Shown: positions 1 through 7,420 of the stretch, piece after piece
How positions within the stretch are numbered: the stretch's first letter is position 1
How the letters are laid out: each line of letters opens with the position of its first letter
Source: CAIWXH01 sp964555675
GTDB lineage: Bacteria; Chloroflexota; Chloroflexia; Chloroflexales; Chloroflexaceae
Assembly (NCBI GenBank): GCA_964555675.1
Contig: CAZKTU010000066.1
Location: 1 to 27,708 of the forward strand
DNA length: 27,708 nucleotides
Reading direction: 5' to 3'
The notes under the pieces: generated by a model
What the model was told of the DNA's origin: nothing
The model's database searches: none
The model's input: the letters and a program-made list of their open reading frames with translations, nothing else
Made by a program: the position numbers and the translations under genes

Positions 1-5
1 CTTTA

Positions 6-113
6 CGTTACTGTCTTGCGGGAGGCGTGGAGGGCTTGGCCCTCCACAACCACCCTTCGCGGGGCCGCAGGCCCCCCGCCGCGGGCTGCGGCGAAGACCG
101 TAACTCGGTTACG
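6..113. repeat. Palindrome-rich intergenic element downstream of the MFS gene
   Basis: Several inverted repeats are packed together: a 9-bp-arm hairpin with a 3-nt loop at 27-47 (GTGGAGGGC/GCCCTCCAC), a 6-bp-arm hairpin at 61-75 (GGGGCC/GGCCCC), and CGTAAC/GTTACG at 99-113. A further GTTAC near 7-11 can pair with GTAAC near 100-104, with GTCTT/AAGAC beside it, so the whole block could fold as one long cruciform. It lies just past the stop of the minus-strand transporter and may end that transcript, but no U-run follows. It looks like a dispersed palindromic element; copy number cannot be judged from one window. Confidence 0.5.
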
Positions 114-121
114 AGCCTTGT

Positions 122-1609
122 CTAATCGGCGGCCGCGGCGCTCTCGGCGGGCTGGGGGTTGCGGCTGCCGCCGGGCTCGCGGGGGGCCAGCAGGGTCACC
201 CCGAAGGCCAGGGCCGCGACCACCAGGGTGCTCTGGAACATGTGGTTCATGGCGGTGGCCAGGGCGATGCGGGCCTGATCGTCGAGGGCGGCCCCGTTGA
301 CCGCGCCCTCGCCCAGCAGGGCGTCGAGGGGCACCGCGGCCGGGTCGAGGCCGGCCGCCACCAGGGCAGCCACGAGCTGCGCGGCGAGCAGCGCGCCCAG
401 CACCGAGACGCCCAGGGTGCCGCCGATCGTGCGCGAGAACTGCAGGCTGGCCGTCGCGGCGCCCAGCTCGCTCTTGCGCACATTGCTCTGTACGGTGATC
501 AGGAAGGCGGGGATGGTGCAGCCCATGCCGATGCCCATCAGGGCCACCGCCACCATCAGCTCGAGCTGGCTCATGTCGGGGCGTACGCGGGCCATCATGG
601 CGGCGCCGGCCAGGAAAATGGCCATGCCGGTGATCACCAGGGTGCGGTAGCTGATCTTCAGCAGCAGGCGGCTGGCGACGATGCTCGAGAGCACCCAGCC
701 GAGCAGCATGGGGGTCAGGGTCGAGCCGGCCTCGGTGGCGCTCTTGCCCATCACGCCCTGGACGAAGAGCGGGATGTAGCTCATGCCGCCGAAGAGCACC
801 CAGCCGGCCAGCAGGCCGTGGGCGCAGGCCACGGCGAACATGCGCCAGCGCAGCAGACGAATGGGGAGGACGGGCGATTCGGCGCGCAGCTCGACCCAGA
901 TCAGAGCGGCCAGGGCCGCGCCCGCCACGCCGAGCAGGGCCCAGCCGTCGGGCCCGCCGATACGGTCGAGGCCGAGCAGCAGCGTCACCACGCTGATGCT
1001 GAGCAGGGCCGCCCCCGCGTAGTCGATCTTGGGCCGCGGGCCCGTGCGGCGGTCCGCCCCGCTCCAGGCGACCCAGACCAGGGCCCCGGCCAGGATAGCC
1101 GCCGGGATGTTGATCAGGAAGACCCAGTGCCACGAGACGCGGTCGACCAGGAAGCCGCCCACCAGGGGGCCGATCACCGAGCTGACGCCCCAGACGCCCG
1201 AGAAGAGGCCCTGGATCTTGGCCCGCTGCTCGAGGGTGAAGATGTCGCCGACGATGATGAAGGCCAGGGGCAGCAATCCGCCGGCGCCCAGACCCTGCAC
1301 CGCGCGGGCGGCGATCAGCTGGGGCATGCTCGTCGCAAGGCCGCAGAGCAGCGAGCCGACCAGGAAGATCCCGATCGCGATCATATAGATCGGTCGGCGC
1401 CCGTAGATGTCCGAGAGCTTGCCGAAGATCGGGCCGACCGTAGTCGAGGTGAGCATGTAGATGGCGAAGACCCAGCTGTAGCTCTCGAGGCCCCCGAGCT
1501 CGGCGACAATGGTCGGCATTGCGGTCGCGATGACCGTGCTTTCCATGGAAGCCATGAACAGACTCATCATCACCCCGAGGGTGATCAGGACGACGCGACG
1601 CTGCTCCAA
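122..1609 (-). CDS. DHA2-family MFS multidrug/proton antiporter (EmrB/QacA type)
   Basis: A 495-residue integral membrane protein, the usual length for 14-TM DHA2 exporters, which use the proton gradient to expel drugs or other amphipathic compounds. The N-terminal helix carries the family motif in the form MESTVIATAMPTI (about residues 22-34), with Glu where Asp is usual. The loop between helices 2 and 3 has GKLSDIYGRR (63-72), the MFS motif A. The segment GPLVGGFLVD followed by WHWVFLINIP matches the antiporter motif C region. The start is a TTG; AAAGGGGGT lies about 6 nt before it, and an upstream extension of the frame would overlap the mapped promoter. The gene is monocistronic and divergent from the ABC operon. 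Substrate is not predictable from sequence. Confidence 0.93.
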   Translation of the reverse strand: MEQRRVVLITLGVMMSLFMASMESTVIATAMPTIVAELGGLESYSWVFAIYMLTSTTVGPIFGKLSDIYGRRPIYMIAIGIFLVGSLLCGLATSMPQLIAARAVQGLGAGGLLPLAFIIVGDIFTLEQRAKIQGLFSGVWGVSSVIGPLVGGFLVDRVSWHWVFLINIPAAILAGALVWVAWSGADRRTGPRPKIDYAGAALLSISVVTLLLGLDRIGGPDGWALLGVAGAALAALIWVELRAESPVLPIRLLRWRMFAVACAHGLLAGWVLFGGMSYIPLFVQGVMGKSATEAGSTLTPMLLGWVLSSIVASRLLLKISYRTLVITGMAIFLAGAAMMARVRPDMSQLELMVAVALMGIGMGCTIPAFLITVQSNVRKSELGAATASLQFSRTIGGTLGVSVLGALLAAQLVAALVAAGLDPAAVPLDALLGEGAVNGAALDDQARIALATAMNHMFQSTLVVAALAFGVTLLAPREPGGSRNPQPAESAAAAD

Positions 1610-1647
1610 GCCGACCCCCTTTGCCTCTCGTTGGCAAGTTCTGTGAT

Positions 1648-1673
1648 TAGTCCATATTTGACTTGATGGACTA
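1648..1673. promoter_or_regulatory. Inverted-repeat operator candidate over the MFS promoter
   Basis: TAGTCCAT (1648-1655) and ATGGACTA (1666-1673) form perfect 8-bp arms around a 10-bp spacer. The right arm overlaps the -10 box of the minus-strand promoter and the left arm lies within the start of the transcript. This is where a MarR or TetR repressor of a drug exporter commonly binds. No such regulator gene is adjacent. Confidence 0.55.
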
Positions 1674-1698
1674 TACCGCAGTTCGCGATCCTGGGCAA
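1670..1698 (-). promoter_or_regulatory. Promoter of the MFS transporter gene
   Basis: On the minus strand, TTGCCC (1698-1693), a 17-bp spacer and TATAGT (1675-1670) form a sigma-70-type promoter. The expected transcript start is near 1663, giving a 5' leader of about 54 nt before the TTG start. Confidence 0.6.
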
Positions 1699-1746
1699 GG
1701 GGACCTGGGGCGTACCTCCATCGTCCGTTCGGCGTATGGCTTGCCC

Positions 1747-1764
1747 TGTACGGAACGGTACAAT
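1747..1764 (+). promoter_or_regulatory. Possible -10 box with inverted repeat before the ABC operon
   Basis: TGTAC (1747-1751) and GTACA (1758-1762) form a short inverted repeat overlapping the -10-like TACAAT (1759-1764). The nearest -35-like TTGCCC (1741-1746) is only 12 bp upstream, which is too close, so the promoter is incomplete or activator-dependent. It is the only promoter-like sequence seen before the ABC operon. Confidence 0.3.
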
Positions 1765-1797
1765 AGGGCTATCCCTTCTCTTTACCGGAGCCAGCCT

Positions 1798-2781
1798 GTG
1801 AGCGACCCTGCGATCCACGTCGCCGACTTACGCAAGACCTACGAGGTGCCCGAGCGCGAGGCTGGTCTGGCGGCTTCGCTGCGCAGCCTGGTGCGCCGTA
1901 GGGTGCGCGAGGTGCGCGCGGTCGACGGCGTCAGCCTGACGATTGCGCCCGGCGAGGTCGTCGGCTTTCTCGGCCCAAATGGCGCCGGCAAGACCACCAC
2001 CCTCAAGATGCTCGCCGGCCTGCTCCACCCCAGCGGCGGCGAGGTCAGCGTGCTCGGTTATACCCCGTACCGGCGCGAGCGGGCCTACCTGCGCCAGATG
2101 ACCCTGGTCATGGGCAACCGCAACCAGCTGCAGTGGGACCTGCCGGCCCTCGATTCATTCGAGCTGCAGCGGGCGGTCTACAGGCTGCCCACGGCCGAGT
2201 TCCGCGCCACCCGCGACGAGTTCATCGAGCTGATGGAGGTCGGCGCGCTGGTCACTAAGCCGGTGCGCAACCTCTCGCTCGGCGAGCGCATGAAGATGGA
2301 GATCATCGCCGCGCTGCTGCACCGCCCCCAGGTGCTCTTCCTCGACGAGCCCACGCTTGGGCTTGACGTAACCATGCAGCGGCGTATCCGTGGTTTCATC
2401 GCTGCCTACAACCAGCGCCACGGCGCGACGGTGATGCTGACCAGCCACTACATGGCCGACGTCGAGGCGCTCTGCAAACGGGTGGTGGTCATCCACCACG
2501 GCAAGGTGCTCTACGACGGGCCGCTCAGCGGCCTGGTGGAGCGCTTCGCCGCCTATCGGCAGATCGGGGTGACCCTGGAGGAGCCGGGCGACCTCTCGGC
2601 CTACGGCGAGGTGATCACGGTGGAGGGCGCCAAGGTCACCTTGCGCGTGCCGAAGGCCGAGGCCAGCCGCCTGACCGCGCGCCTGCTGGCCGAGCAGCCC
2701 GTGGCCGACCTGACGATCGAGGAGCCGCCGATCGACGACGTGATCGAGCGGGTCTTCGCCCAGGAGTCGGTCGAGGCGTAG
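1798..2781 (+). CDS. ABC transporter ATP-binding protein (COG4586-like exporter)
   Basis: The cytoplasmic ATPase of an ABC-2 exporter, 327 residues. Walker A is GPNGAGKTT (59-67), the signature is LSLGER (159-164), Walker B is VLFLDEP (179-185) and the switch His is H217 in TSH. The stretch NQLQWDLPALDSF (109-121) after the Q-loop position resembles the uncharacterised COG4586 group rather than the classical DrrA group. The GTG start has GGAG 7 nt upstream; the frame stays open to 1663 but the upstream part has no protein-like character. The downstream genes are two unlike permeases, as expected for this three-gene exporter. The residues after about 240 form a C-terminal extension of the kind these ATPases carry. 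Substrate is unknown. Confidence 0.92.
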   Translation: MSDPAIHVADLRKTYEVPEREAGLAASLRSLVRRRVREVRAVDGVSLTIAPGEVVGFLGPNGAGKTTTLKMLAGLLHPSGGEVSVLGYTPYRRERAYLRQMTLVMGNRNQLQWDLPALDSFELQRAVYRLPTAEFRATRDEFIELMEVGALVTKPVRNLSLGERMKMEIIAALLHRPQVLFLDEPTLGLDVTMQRRIRGFIAAYNQRHGATVMLTSHYMADVEALCKRVVVIHHGKVLYDGPLSGLVERFAAYRQIGVTLEEPGDLSAYGEVITVEGAKVTLRVPKAEASRLTARLLAEQPVADLTIEEPPIDDVIERVFAQESVEA

Positions 2782-2811
2782 TTCATATTCAACCCATGCG
2801 GTTGGCCTTGC

Positions 2812-2830
2812 GGGGAGGGTTAGCCTCCCC
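2812..2830 (+). other. Intercistronic hairpin in the ABC operon
   Basis: GGGGAGG (2812-2818) and CCTCCCC (2824-2830) form a 7-bp stem with a GTTAG loop between the ATPase stop and the ribosome-binding site of the first permease (GGAGG at 2835-2839). No U-run follows, so mRNA stabilisation or processing is more likely than full termination. Confidence 0.4.
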
Positions 2831-2847
2831 AGCTGGAGGCAGCACCA

Positions 2848-3651
2848 ATGCGCGCGATGCTCGACTTCTACTGGACCACGGCCAAGACGGCGGTGATGAC
2901 CCAGTTCCAGTACCGGACTTCGAACTACTTCTACATGATCGGCATGATCGCCGAGCCGGTGATCTACCTGGTGGTCTGGAGCGCCGTGGCGGCCGGCCAG
3001 GGCGGCGAGGTGGGCGGCTACACGCCGGGCGAGTTCGCCGCCTACTACATCGTCTGGACCCTGGTGCGCAACATGAATATCGTCTTCACGCCCTACGGCT
3101 GGGAGTGGCGGATCAAAGAGGGCCAGCTCTCGGCCGATCTGCTGCGCCCGATCCACCCGCTGCACCGCGACATCGCCGAGTTCGCCGGCTGGAAGGTGGT
3201 GGTGATCGCGCTCTGGCTCCCCCTGGCCGCCGTGCTGGCCCTGATCTTCCGCCCCACGCTCAGCCCGACTCTGTTGGAGGTGGCGGTCTTTGGCGTCGCG
3301 ATCTGGGGCGCCTACCTGATCCGCACCATGTTCCTCTGGCTGCTCGGCATGGTCACCTTCTGGACGACGCGGGTCAGCGCGCTCTACGAGCTCTACTTCG
3401 CGGCCGAGTTGCTGCTCTCGGGGCGCCTGGTGCCGATGAGCCTCTTGCCCGAGTGGGCGCGCGGCCTGGCCGCCTTCCTGCCCTTCCAGTGGACCTTCGG
3501 CTTCCCGATCGAGGCCCTGGTCGGCAATCTGACCCCGGCCCAGCTGCTTGGTGGCCTGGGGATGCAGCTGCTCTGGATCGTGATCGGCGTCGCGCTGGTC
3601 CAGCTGGTCTGGCGGGCGGGCGTGCGTCGCTACGCCGCTGTGGGAGGGTAG
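2848..3651 (+). CDS. ABC-2 type permease 1 (COG4587/DUF990-like)
   Basis: A 267-residue membrane protein, second gene of the exporter operon. It starts with a cytoplasmic segment (MRAMLDFYWTTAKTAV) and then shows about six hydrophobic stretches, including MIGMIAEPVIYLVVW, ALWLPLAAVLALIF, AVFGVAIWGAYLI and LLWIVIGVALVQLV. The conserved pattern EWRIKEGQLSADLLRPIHP in the middle is typical of the permeases that pair with COG4586 ATPases. The ATG has GGAGG 8 nt upstream. It presumably forms a heterodimeric channel with the product of the next gene. Family assignment comes from topology, motifs and gene order; the substrate is not known. Confidence 0.88.
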   Translation: MRAMLDFYWTTAKTAVMTQFQYRTSNYFYMIGMIAEPVIYLVVWSAVAAGQGGEVGGYTPGEFAAYYIVWTLVRNMNIVFTPYGWEWRIKEGQLSADLLRPIHPLHRDIAEFAGWKVVVIALWLPLAAVLALIFRPTLSPTLLEVAVFGVAIWGAYLIRTMFLWLLGMVTFWTTRVSALYELYFAAELLLSGRLVPMSLLPEWARGLAAFLPFQWTFGFPIEALVGNLTPAQLLGGLGMQLLWIVIGVALVQLVWRAGVRRYAAVGG

Positions 3652-3654
3652 GGG

Positions 3655-3689
3655 GAAGGATGAAGGATGAAGGATGAAGGATGAAGGAT
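3655..3689 (+). repeat. Five tandem GAAGGAT heptamers in the intercistronic region
   Basis: Five exact 7-bp copies run from 3655 to 3689 and end in the start codon of the second permease. Each copy contains both a Shine-Dalgarno-like GAAGGA and an ATG, so SD and start move together. The in-frame earlier ATG at 3667 runs into TGA at 3682. Heptamer short tandem repeats of this sort are known from cyanobacterial genomes. Confidence 0.9.
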
Positions 3690-4479
3690 GCTTATGGGTG
3701 TATTTCGGCTGATGTACCACTATATGCGGGTTGGGGCGATGAACGAGCTGCAGTACCGGGTGAATTTCTGGTTGCAGCTGTTGCAGTCGGCCGTGGCCCT
3801 CGGGGTCGGCCTGGCCGGGCTGGGGCTGGTCTTTAGCCATGCGACCGATCTGGCGGGTTGGTCGCGCCCCGAGTTGCTGGCGGTGATGGGCGTGCATATC
3901 GTGATGGGCGGGCTGATCGGCGCAGTGATCCAGCCGAACATGCTGCGGCTGATGGAGGACGTGCGCCAGGGCACGCTCGACTTCGTGCTGACCAAGCCCG
4001 AGGATGCTCAGGCCCTGGTCAGTGTGCGCGAGATCCGCATCTGGCAGCTGGTCGACGTTGCGGTCGGCGGGGTGGTGCTCGGCGTGGCCCTGAGCGAGCT
4101 GCGCGGCAGCGTCGGCCCGCTCGAGGCCCTCGCCTTCCTCGTGGCGCTGATTCTGGGCGCGCTGATGATCTACAGCTTCTGGCTGATGCTCACCAGCGTC
4201 AGCTTCTGGGTGGTGCGCGTCGACGAGATGCTGAACCTGTTCGAAGGGCTCTACGCGGCGGGGCGCTGGCCAGTGGGCATCTACCCGGGCTGGCTGCGCG
4301 GCCTGCTGACCTTCCTGGTGCCGGTGGCCTTCGCCGTGACGGTGCCCGCCGAGGCCCTCACCGGACGCCTGACCCCGGCCACCCTGGGCCTGGCGGCGGC
4401 CCTGGCCCTCGGGCTGCTGCTGCTCGCGCGCCTGGTCTGGAGCACCGGCTTGCGCCGGTACGGGGGGGCGAGCGCGTAG
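3688..4479 (+). CDS. ABC-2 type permease 2 (COG3694-like)
   Basis: A 263-residue membrane protein, third gene of the exporter. Hydrophobic segments include FWLQLLQSAVALGVGLAGLG, LAVMGVHIVMGGLIGAVI, AFLVALILGALMIYSFWL and LGLAAALALGLLLLARLVW. The central VRQGTLDFVLTKPEDAQAL parallels the 'KEGQLSADLLRPIHP' region of permease 1, so the two are distant homologues. Two starts are equally supported: ATG 3688, inside the last heptamer with GAAGGA 6 nt upstream, and ATG 3694, with GAAGGA 5 nt upstream. The gene ends the operon and faces the ferric-reductase gene tail to tail. Confidence 0.88.
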   Translation: MLMGVFRLMYHYMRVGAMNELQYRVNFWLQLLQSAVALGVGLAGLGLVFSHATDLAGWSRPELLAVMGVHIVMGGLIGAVIQPNMLRLMEDVRQGTLDFVLTKPEDAQALVSVREIRIWQLVDVAVGGVVLGVALSELRGSVGPLEALAFLVALILGALMIYSFWLMLTSVSFWVVRVDEMLNLFEGLYAAGRWPVGIYPGWLRGLLTFLVPVAFAVTVPAEALTGRLTPATLGLAAALALGLLLLARLVWSTGLRRYGGASA

Positions 4480-4555
4480 GGCCTCTGCTTGAAGCTGTCA
4501 GGTCGGACCGACCCAGTTCGCGGCGCCGCGCGGCGTCTTTCGTCCTACGGCATGC

Positions 4556-4572
4556 CGCAAGCATGGCTTGCG
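4556..4572. terminator. Hairpin between convergent genes
   Basis: CGCAAGC and GCTTGCG form a perfect 7-bp stem with an ATG loop, just before the stop codon of the minus-strand reductase and 77 bp past the permease stop. It could stop transcription in either direction, but a strong U-run is lacking. Confidence 0.4.
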
Positions 4573-4577
4573 AGCAT

Positions 4578-5939
4578 TTAGCGGAGCGCGAACTCCTCGC
4601 TCACGATCTGGCTGCGCCGGACCCTCTGGCCGACGAGCTGTGTCGTGAGCGCGCGCATCATTGGCGGCGGCCCGCAGAGCAAGAAGCGGTGCTCGCTCAG
4701 GCGCGCGCCCGCCAGCGCTTCCAGGCGCCCCGCGCTCAGCAGCCCGTCGGTCGCGGTCACGTGAAGGTGGAAGCGGACGTTGGGCAGGCGGGCCGCCAGT
4801 GTGGCGATCTCCGCCTCGTAGATCGCGTCGGCCCGGTCGCGTACCGACCAGACGAACCAGATCTCGTCGTGGTGGGCAGCCCCGTTCTCGACCACGTGCC
4901 GCAGCATGCTCAGGAAGGGCGTGACGCCAATCCCGCCCGCAACCCAGAATGCAGCCCCCCCCGGAGCCAGACCCCGGGCACCGAAGGTGCCGTAACTGCC
5001 GAACACAACCACCTCGTCGCCCGACCCGAGCTCGCCCAGGCGGGCCGTGTAATCCCCCAGTCGCTTCGCCGAGATGCGAATGGTGAGCTCGTCCAAGATC
5101 GCCGAAATCGAGAACGGGTGCTGCTCGTCAGGTAAATCGGCCGCGGAGCGCGTGATCGAGAGAAAGATGAACTGCCCTGGCCGAAAGCCGTGTGGCCGCT
5201 CGAGAGTGATGGTCAGCTCAGTGACCCCATGGAGCGCGACGACGCGATAGATCGTCCCGCTGTGGCGCGGGCCGAGCCAGCGGTAGAGGAACGCGCTATA
5301 GATCCAGGCGTAGCACCCGGCAATCGTTAGTAGCCACAGATACCAGTCGCCCTGCGCGACAATCGCGTGGGCGCCGCCAAGGGTATACGGCACACCCATC
5401 CAGCGGTGTGAGGCCAGCCAGCGCTGGTAGGGGAAACGCACCCAGATGGTCGCCGCCACCAGCAGTGTTAGTAGCAGGACGCCTACCCCACCCAGCGTGT
5501 AGGAGAGGTTGAGGCCAGGTACGACATACGTGGCGGCAAGCCCCCAGTCGGGCAGGGCCTGCGCGGTAAGGACCCCCAGGTGCAGCAGGATAAGGACGAC
5601 CGTCCAGCGACCAAGGAGACTGTGCAGCGTGTAGACGCGGTCGAGACCCCCGAAGCACCGCTCCACCCAGCGCCAGCGGGTGGCCAGCACGAAGTTGAGC
5701 CCGAAGAGCAGGAAGCCCCAGAAGCCTAGCGAGGTGCCCAACTCGTACAGCGGGTCGGCGCTATCGCCGGGCAGGGCCAGGACACGGCCTGCGATCCGCA
5801 CGTCGATGCCCAGCCACAGGTTGTACAGTGAGGCCAGGGCGACATAGGCGCAGAGCAGGTAGATGGCGAGTGTGGCCGGCGTGTGCCGACGCAGTGTGTC
5901 GAGCGTTGGAAGGTGTAGGACGCGCGCCAGGGTGCTCAT
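4578..5939 (-). CDS. Ferric reductase-like transmembrane flavoprotein (NOX/FRE family)
   Basis: A protein of 453 residues with an N-terminal heme-binding membrane domain and a C-terminal FAD/NAD(P)H-binding reductase domain, expected to pass electrons from cytosolic NAD(P)H across the membrane. About six hydrophobic segments fill residues 20-220. Two His pairs, near 106/120 and 178/191, are the expected bis-heme ligands. The FAD domain has RPGQF (about 254) and HPFS (about 274); the nucleotide domain has AGGIGVTPF (about 334) and ends with CGPPPMM (about 421). The ATG has GGAGGAG 5 nt upstream, partly inside a 21-bp palindrome. It lies 80 bp downstream of a two-component system on the same strand, so it is the likely target or partner of that system. 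The final electron acceptor is not determined. Confidence 0.88.
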   Translation of the reverse strand: MSTLARVLHLPTLDTLRRHTPATLAIYLLCAYVALASLYNLWLGIDVRIAGRVLALPGDSADPLYELGTSLGFWGFLLFGLNFVLATRWRWVERCFGGLDRVYTLHSLLGRWTVVLILLHLGVLTAQALPDWGLAATYVVPGLNLSYTLGGVGVLLLTLLVAATIWVRFPYQRWLASHRWMGVPYTLGGAHAIVAQGDWYLWLLTIAGCYAWIYSAFLYRWLGPRHSGTIYRVVALHGVTELTITLERPHGFRPGQFIFLSITRSAADLPDEQHPFSISAILDELTIRISAKRLGDYTARLGELGSGDEVVVFGSYGTFGARGLAPGGAAFWVAGGIGVTPFLSMLRHVVENGAAHHDEIWFVWSVRDRADAIYEAEIATLAARLPNVRFHLHVTATDGLLSAGRLEALAGARLSEHRFLLCGPPPMMRALTTQLVGQRVRRSQIVSEEFALR

Positions 5940-5946
5940 CGGTCTC

Positions 5947-5967
5947 CTCCAGGAATAGTTCCTGGAG
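5947..5967 (-). promoter_or_regulatory. 21-bp perfect palindrome touching the reductase SD
   Basis: CTCCAGGAA (5947-5955) and TTCCTGGAG (5959-5967) form perfect 9-bp arms around a 3-nt loop, 8 bp before the ATG. As RNA, one arm of the hairpin covers the first half of the GGAGGAG Shine-Dalgarno element. As DNA it could be a dimeric operator. Either role would regulate the reductase separately from the kinase upstream. Confidence 0.55.
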
Positions 5968-6019
5968 CGAGCCTACCCGCGCTCGGTGAGGGTATGCTGA
6001 GGATGGGGTAAGAAGCCTC

Positions 6020-7420
6020 TCATGATCGAGCCGCGCCTCCGGATAGCGGCAGCCGCACAGCGACGGTTGTCCCCTGGCCGAGCACGCTGTCGAGCGCAAG
6101 TGTGCCACCGTGGGCGCGGGCAATCTCGCCGGCGATGGCCAGGCCCAGCCCGCTGCCGCCGGCCCCACGAGCGCGGTCAGCGGCGCCACGGTAAAAGCGC
6201 TGGCCAAGCAGCGGCAGATGATCCGGGGCGATACCCGGGCCTGTGTCGACAATCGTGACGAGCGCTCCCGTTGCATCTGCGGTGAGGCGTAGGGAAACCA
6301 CGCCCTTCGGCGGTGTAAACTTGAGGGCGTTATCCAGCAGATTGAGGAAGAGCCGGCTCAGCTGACTGAGGTCGCCAGCCACCGCTACCGCCGGCCCGGG
6401 TTCGTAGCGCAGCACGAGCGCGCGCGCCTCGGCCAGATCGCGCACACTCTCGACGACACTTGCCAGCAAATCGTTGAGCCACACCGGCTCGAACTCGGGG
6501 CGCAGCTCGCCGTCGTCGAGGCGAGCAAGCAGGAGTAGGTCGCTGCTCAGACGCGCCAGCCGGTCGACGTCTTTGGCCAGGGCCTGCAGGAGCGCGGTGT
6601 GCTCATCGGCGGAGCGCGGACGGCTCAAGGCGACCTCGATCCGGCCCTTGAGCGCCGTAAGTGGCGTACGCAGCTCGTGGGCAGCGTCGGCGGTGAAGCG
6701 CCGCTCACGGGCGAAAGCGGCGGCGAGCCGATCGAGCATAGCGTCAAAGGTCAGCGCTAGGCGCCCCAACTCATCGGGGGGGCCGGTGTAGCTGATGCGG
6801 CGAGTGAGGTCGCTCGCACTGAGCGCGGCGGCGGTACTGGTCATCTGGTCCAGCGGGGCCAGCGCGCGGCGGGCGACAAAGAGGCCGCCAGCGGTTGCCA
6901 GCAGCAGCGCCAGCGGGAAGCCGATCAGCATTTGGCGGCTGAGCCCTTCGAGCGCCTCTTGCACTGGGGCGAGCGGTTGAATCACCTGAAGCCAACCGGC
7001 GGGCGAGCCGTCGACGCCGCTGAGTGGCTGTGAGTAGATCCGCCAGCGGGCGATGTCGGTTTCTACGGTGGCGTGGCCGGGCGCCAGCGGAAGCGTCACG
7101 GGGGCGTCGACAGTGCCAAGGGCTTCGCGCGCACGGCCGTCGTCGTCGAGCAGCCGCAGCCCAAATCCGACTGCCGTGAGCCGCCCTACCGCTGCGGCCG
7201 TGGTCTCGAAACGGGGCGCCACGCTTTCGCCTCCGACCGCAATCGGCGCCTGGGCTGCGGCGACGGCGAGGGCCGCATCAAGCTGAGCGAGCAGGCTCTG
7301 CTCGAGGCGCACGTAGAGGTAGCCGCAGAAGGCGAGCAGAATGAGCGCCAGAAGCGCGATGTACCAGGCGCTCAGACGCAGACGGAGCGGTAGATTGAGC
7401 CCGGGCGGCCGCTCAGGCAT
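6020..7420 (-). CDS. Sensor histidine kinase (HisKA/HATPase, OmpR-partner type)
   Basis: A 466-residue membrane kinase. The N-terminal TM helix (about 15-38) and a second TM (LIGFPLALLLATAGGLFV, about 165-185) flank a roughly 125-residue extracytoplasmic sensor domain without recognisable family. A HAMP segment follows, then the H-box FTADAAHELRTPLTA, the N-box LFLNLLDNALKFTP, the G1 box DTGPGIAP and the G2 box GSGLGLAIAGEIARAHGG. The frame is open to 7606, but the ATG at 7420 is chosen because it overlaps the regulator stop by 8 bp, a standard translational coupling, and the upstream part would be antisense-like inside the regulator. The context suggests control of the downstream ferric-reductase-like gene. 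Confidence 0.93.
   Translation of the reverse strand: MPERPPGLNLPLRLRLSAWYIALLALILLAFCGYLYVRLEQSLLAQLDAALAVAAAQAPIAVGGESVAPRFETTAAAVGRLTAVGFGLRLLDDDGRAREALGTVDAPVTLPLAPGHATVETDIARWRIYSQPLSGVDGSPAGWLQVIQPLAPVQEALEGLSRQMLIGFPLALLLATAGGLFVARRALAPLDQMTSTAAALSASDLTRRISYTGPPDELGRLALTFDAMLDRLAAAFARERRFTADAAHELRTPLTALKGRIEVALSRPRSADEHTALLQALAKDVDRLARLSSDLLLLARLDDGELRPEFEPVWLNDLLASVVESVRDLAEARALVLRYEPGPAVAVAGDLSQLSRLFLNLLDNALKFTPPKGVVSLRLTADATGALVTIVDTGPGIAPDHLPLLGQRFYRGAADRARGAGGSGLGLAIAGEIARAHGGTLALDSVLGQGTTVAVRLPLSGGAARS

Noticed and set aside
3655..3689. CRISPR-like repeat
   Set aside because: The units are seven bases in direct tandem without spacers.
2155..3897. Long minus-strand frame of 580 codons opposite the ABC genes
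   Set aside because: It is antisense to two well-supported genes, is rich in His, Gln, Arg and Gly as GC-rich shadow frames are, and has no SD or domain.
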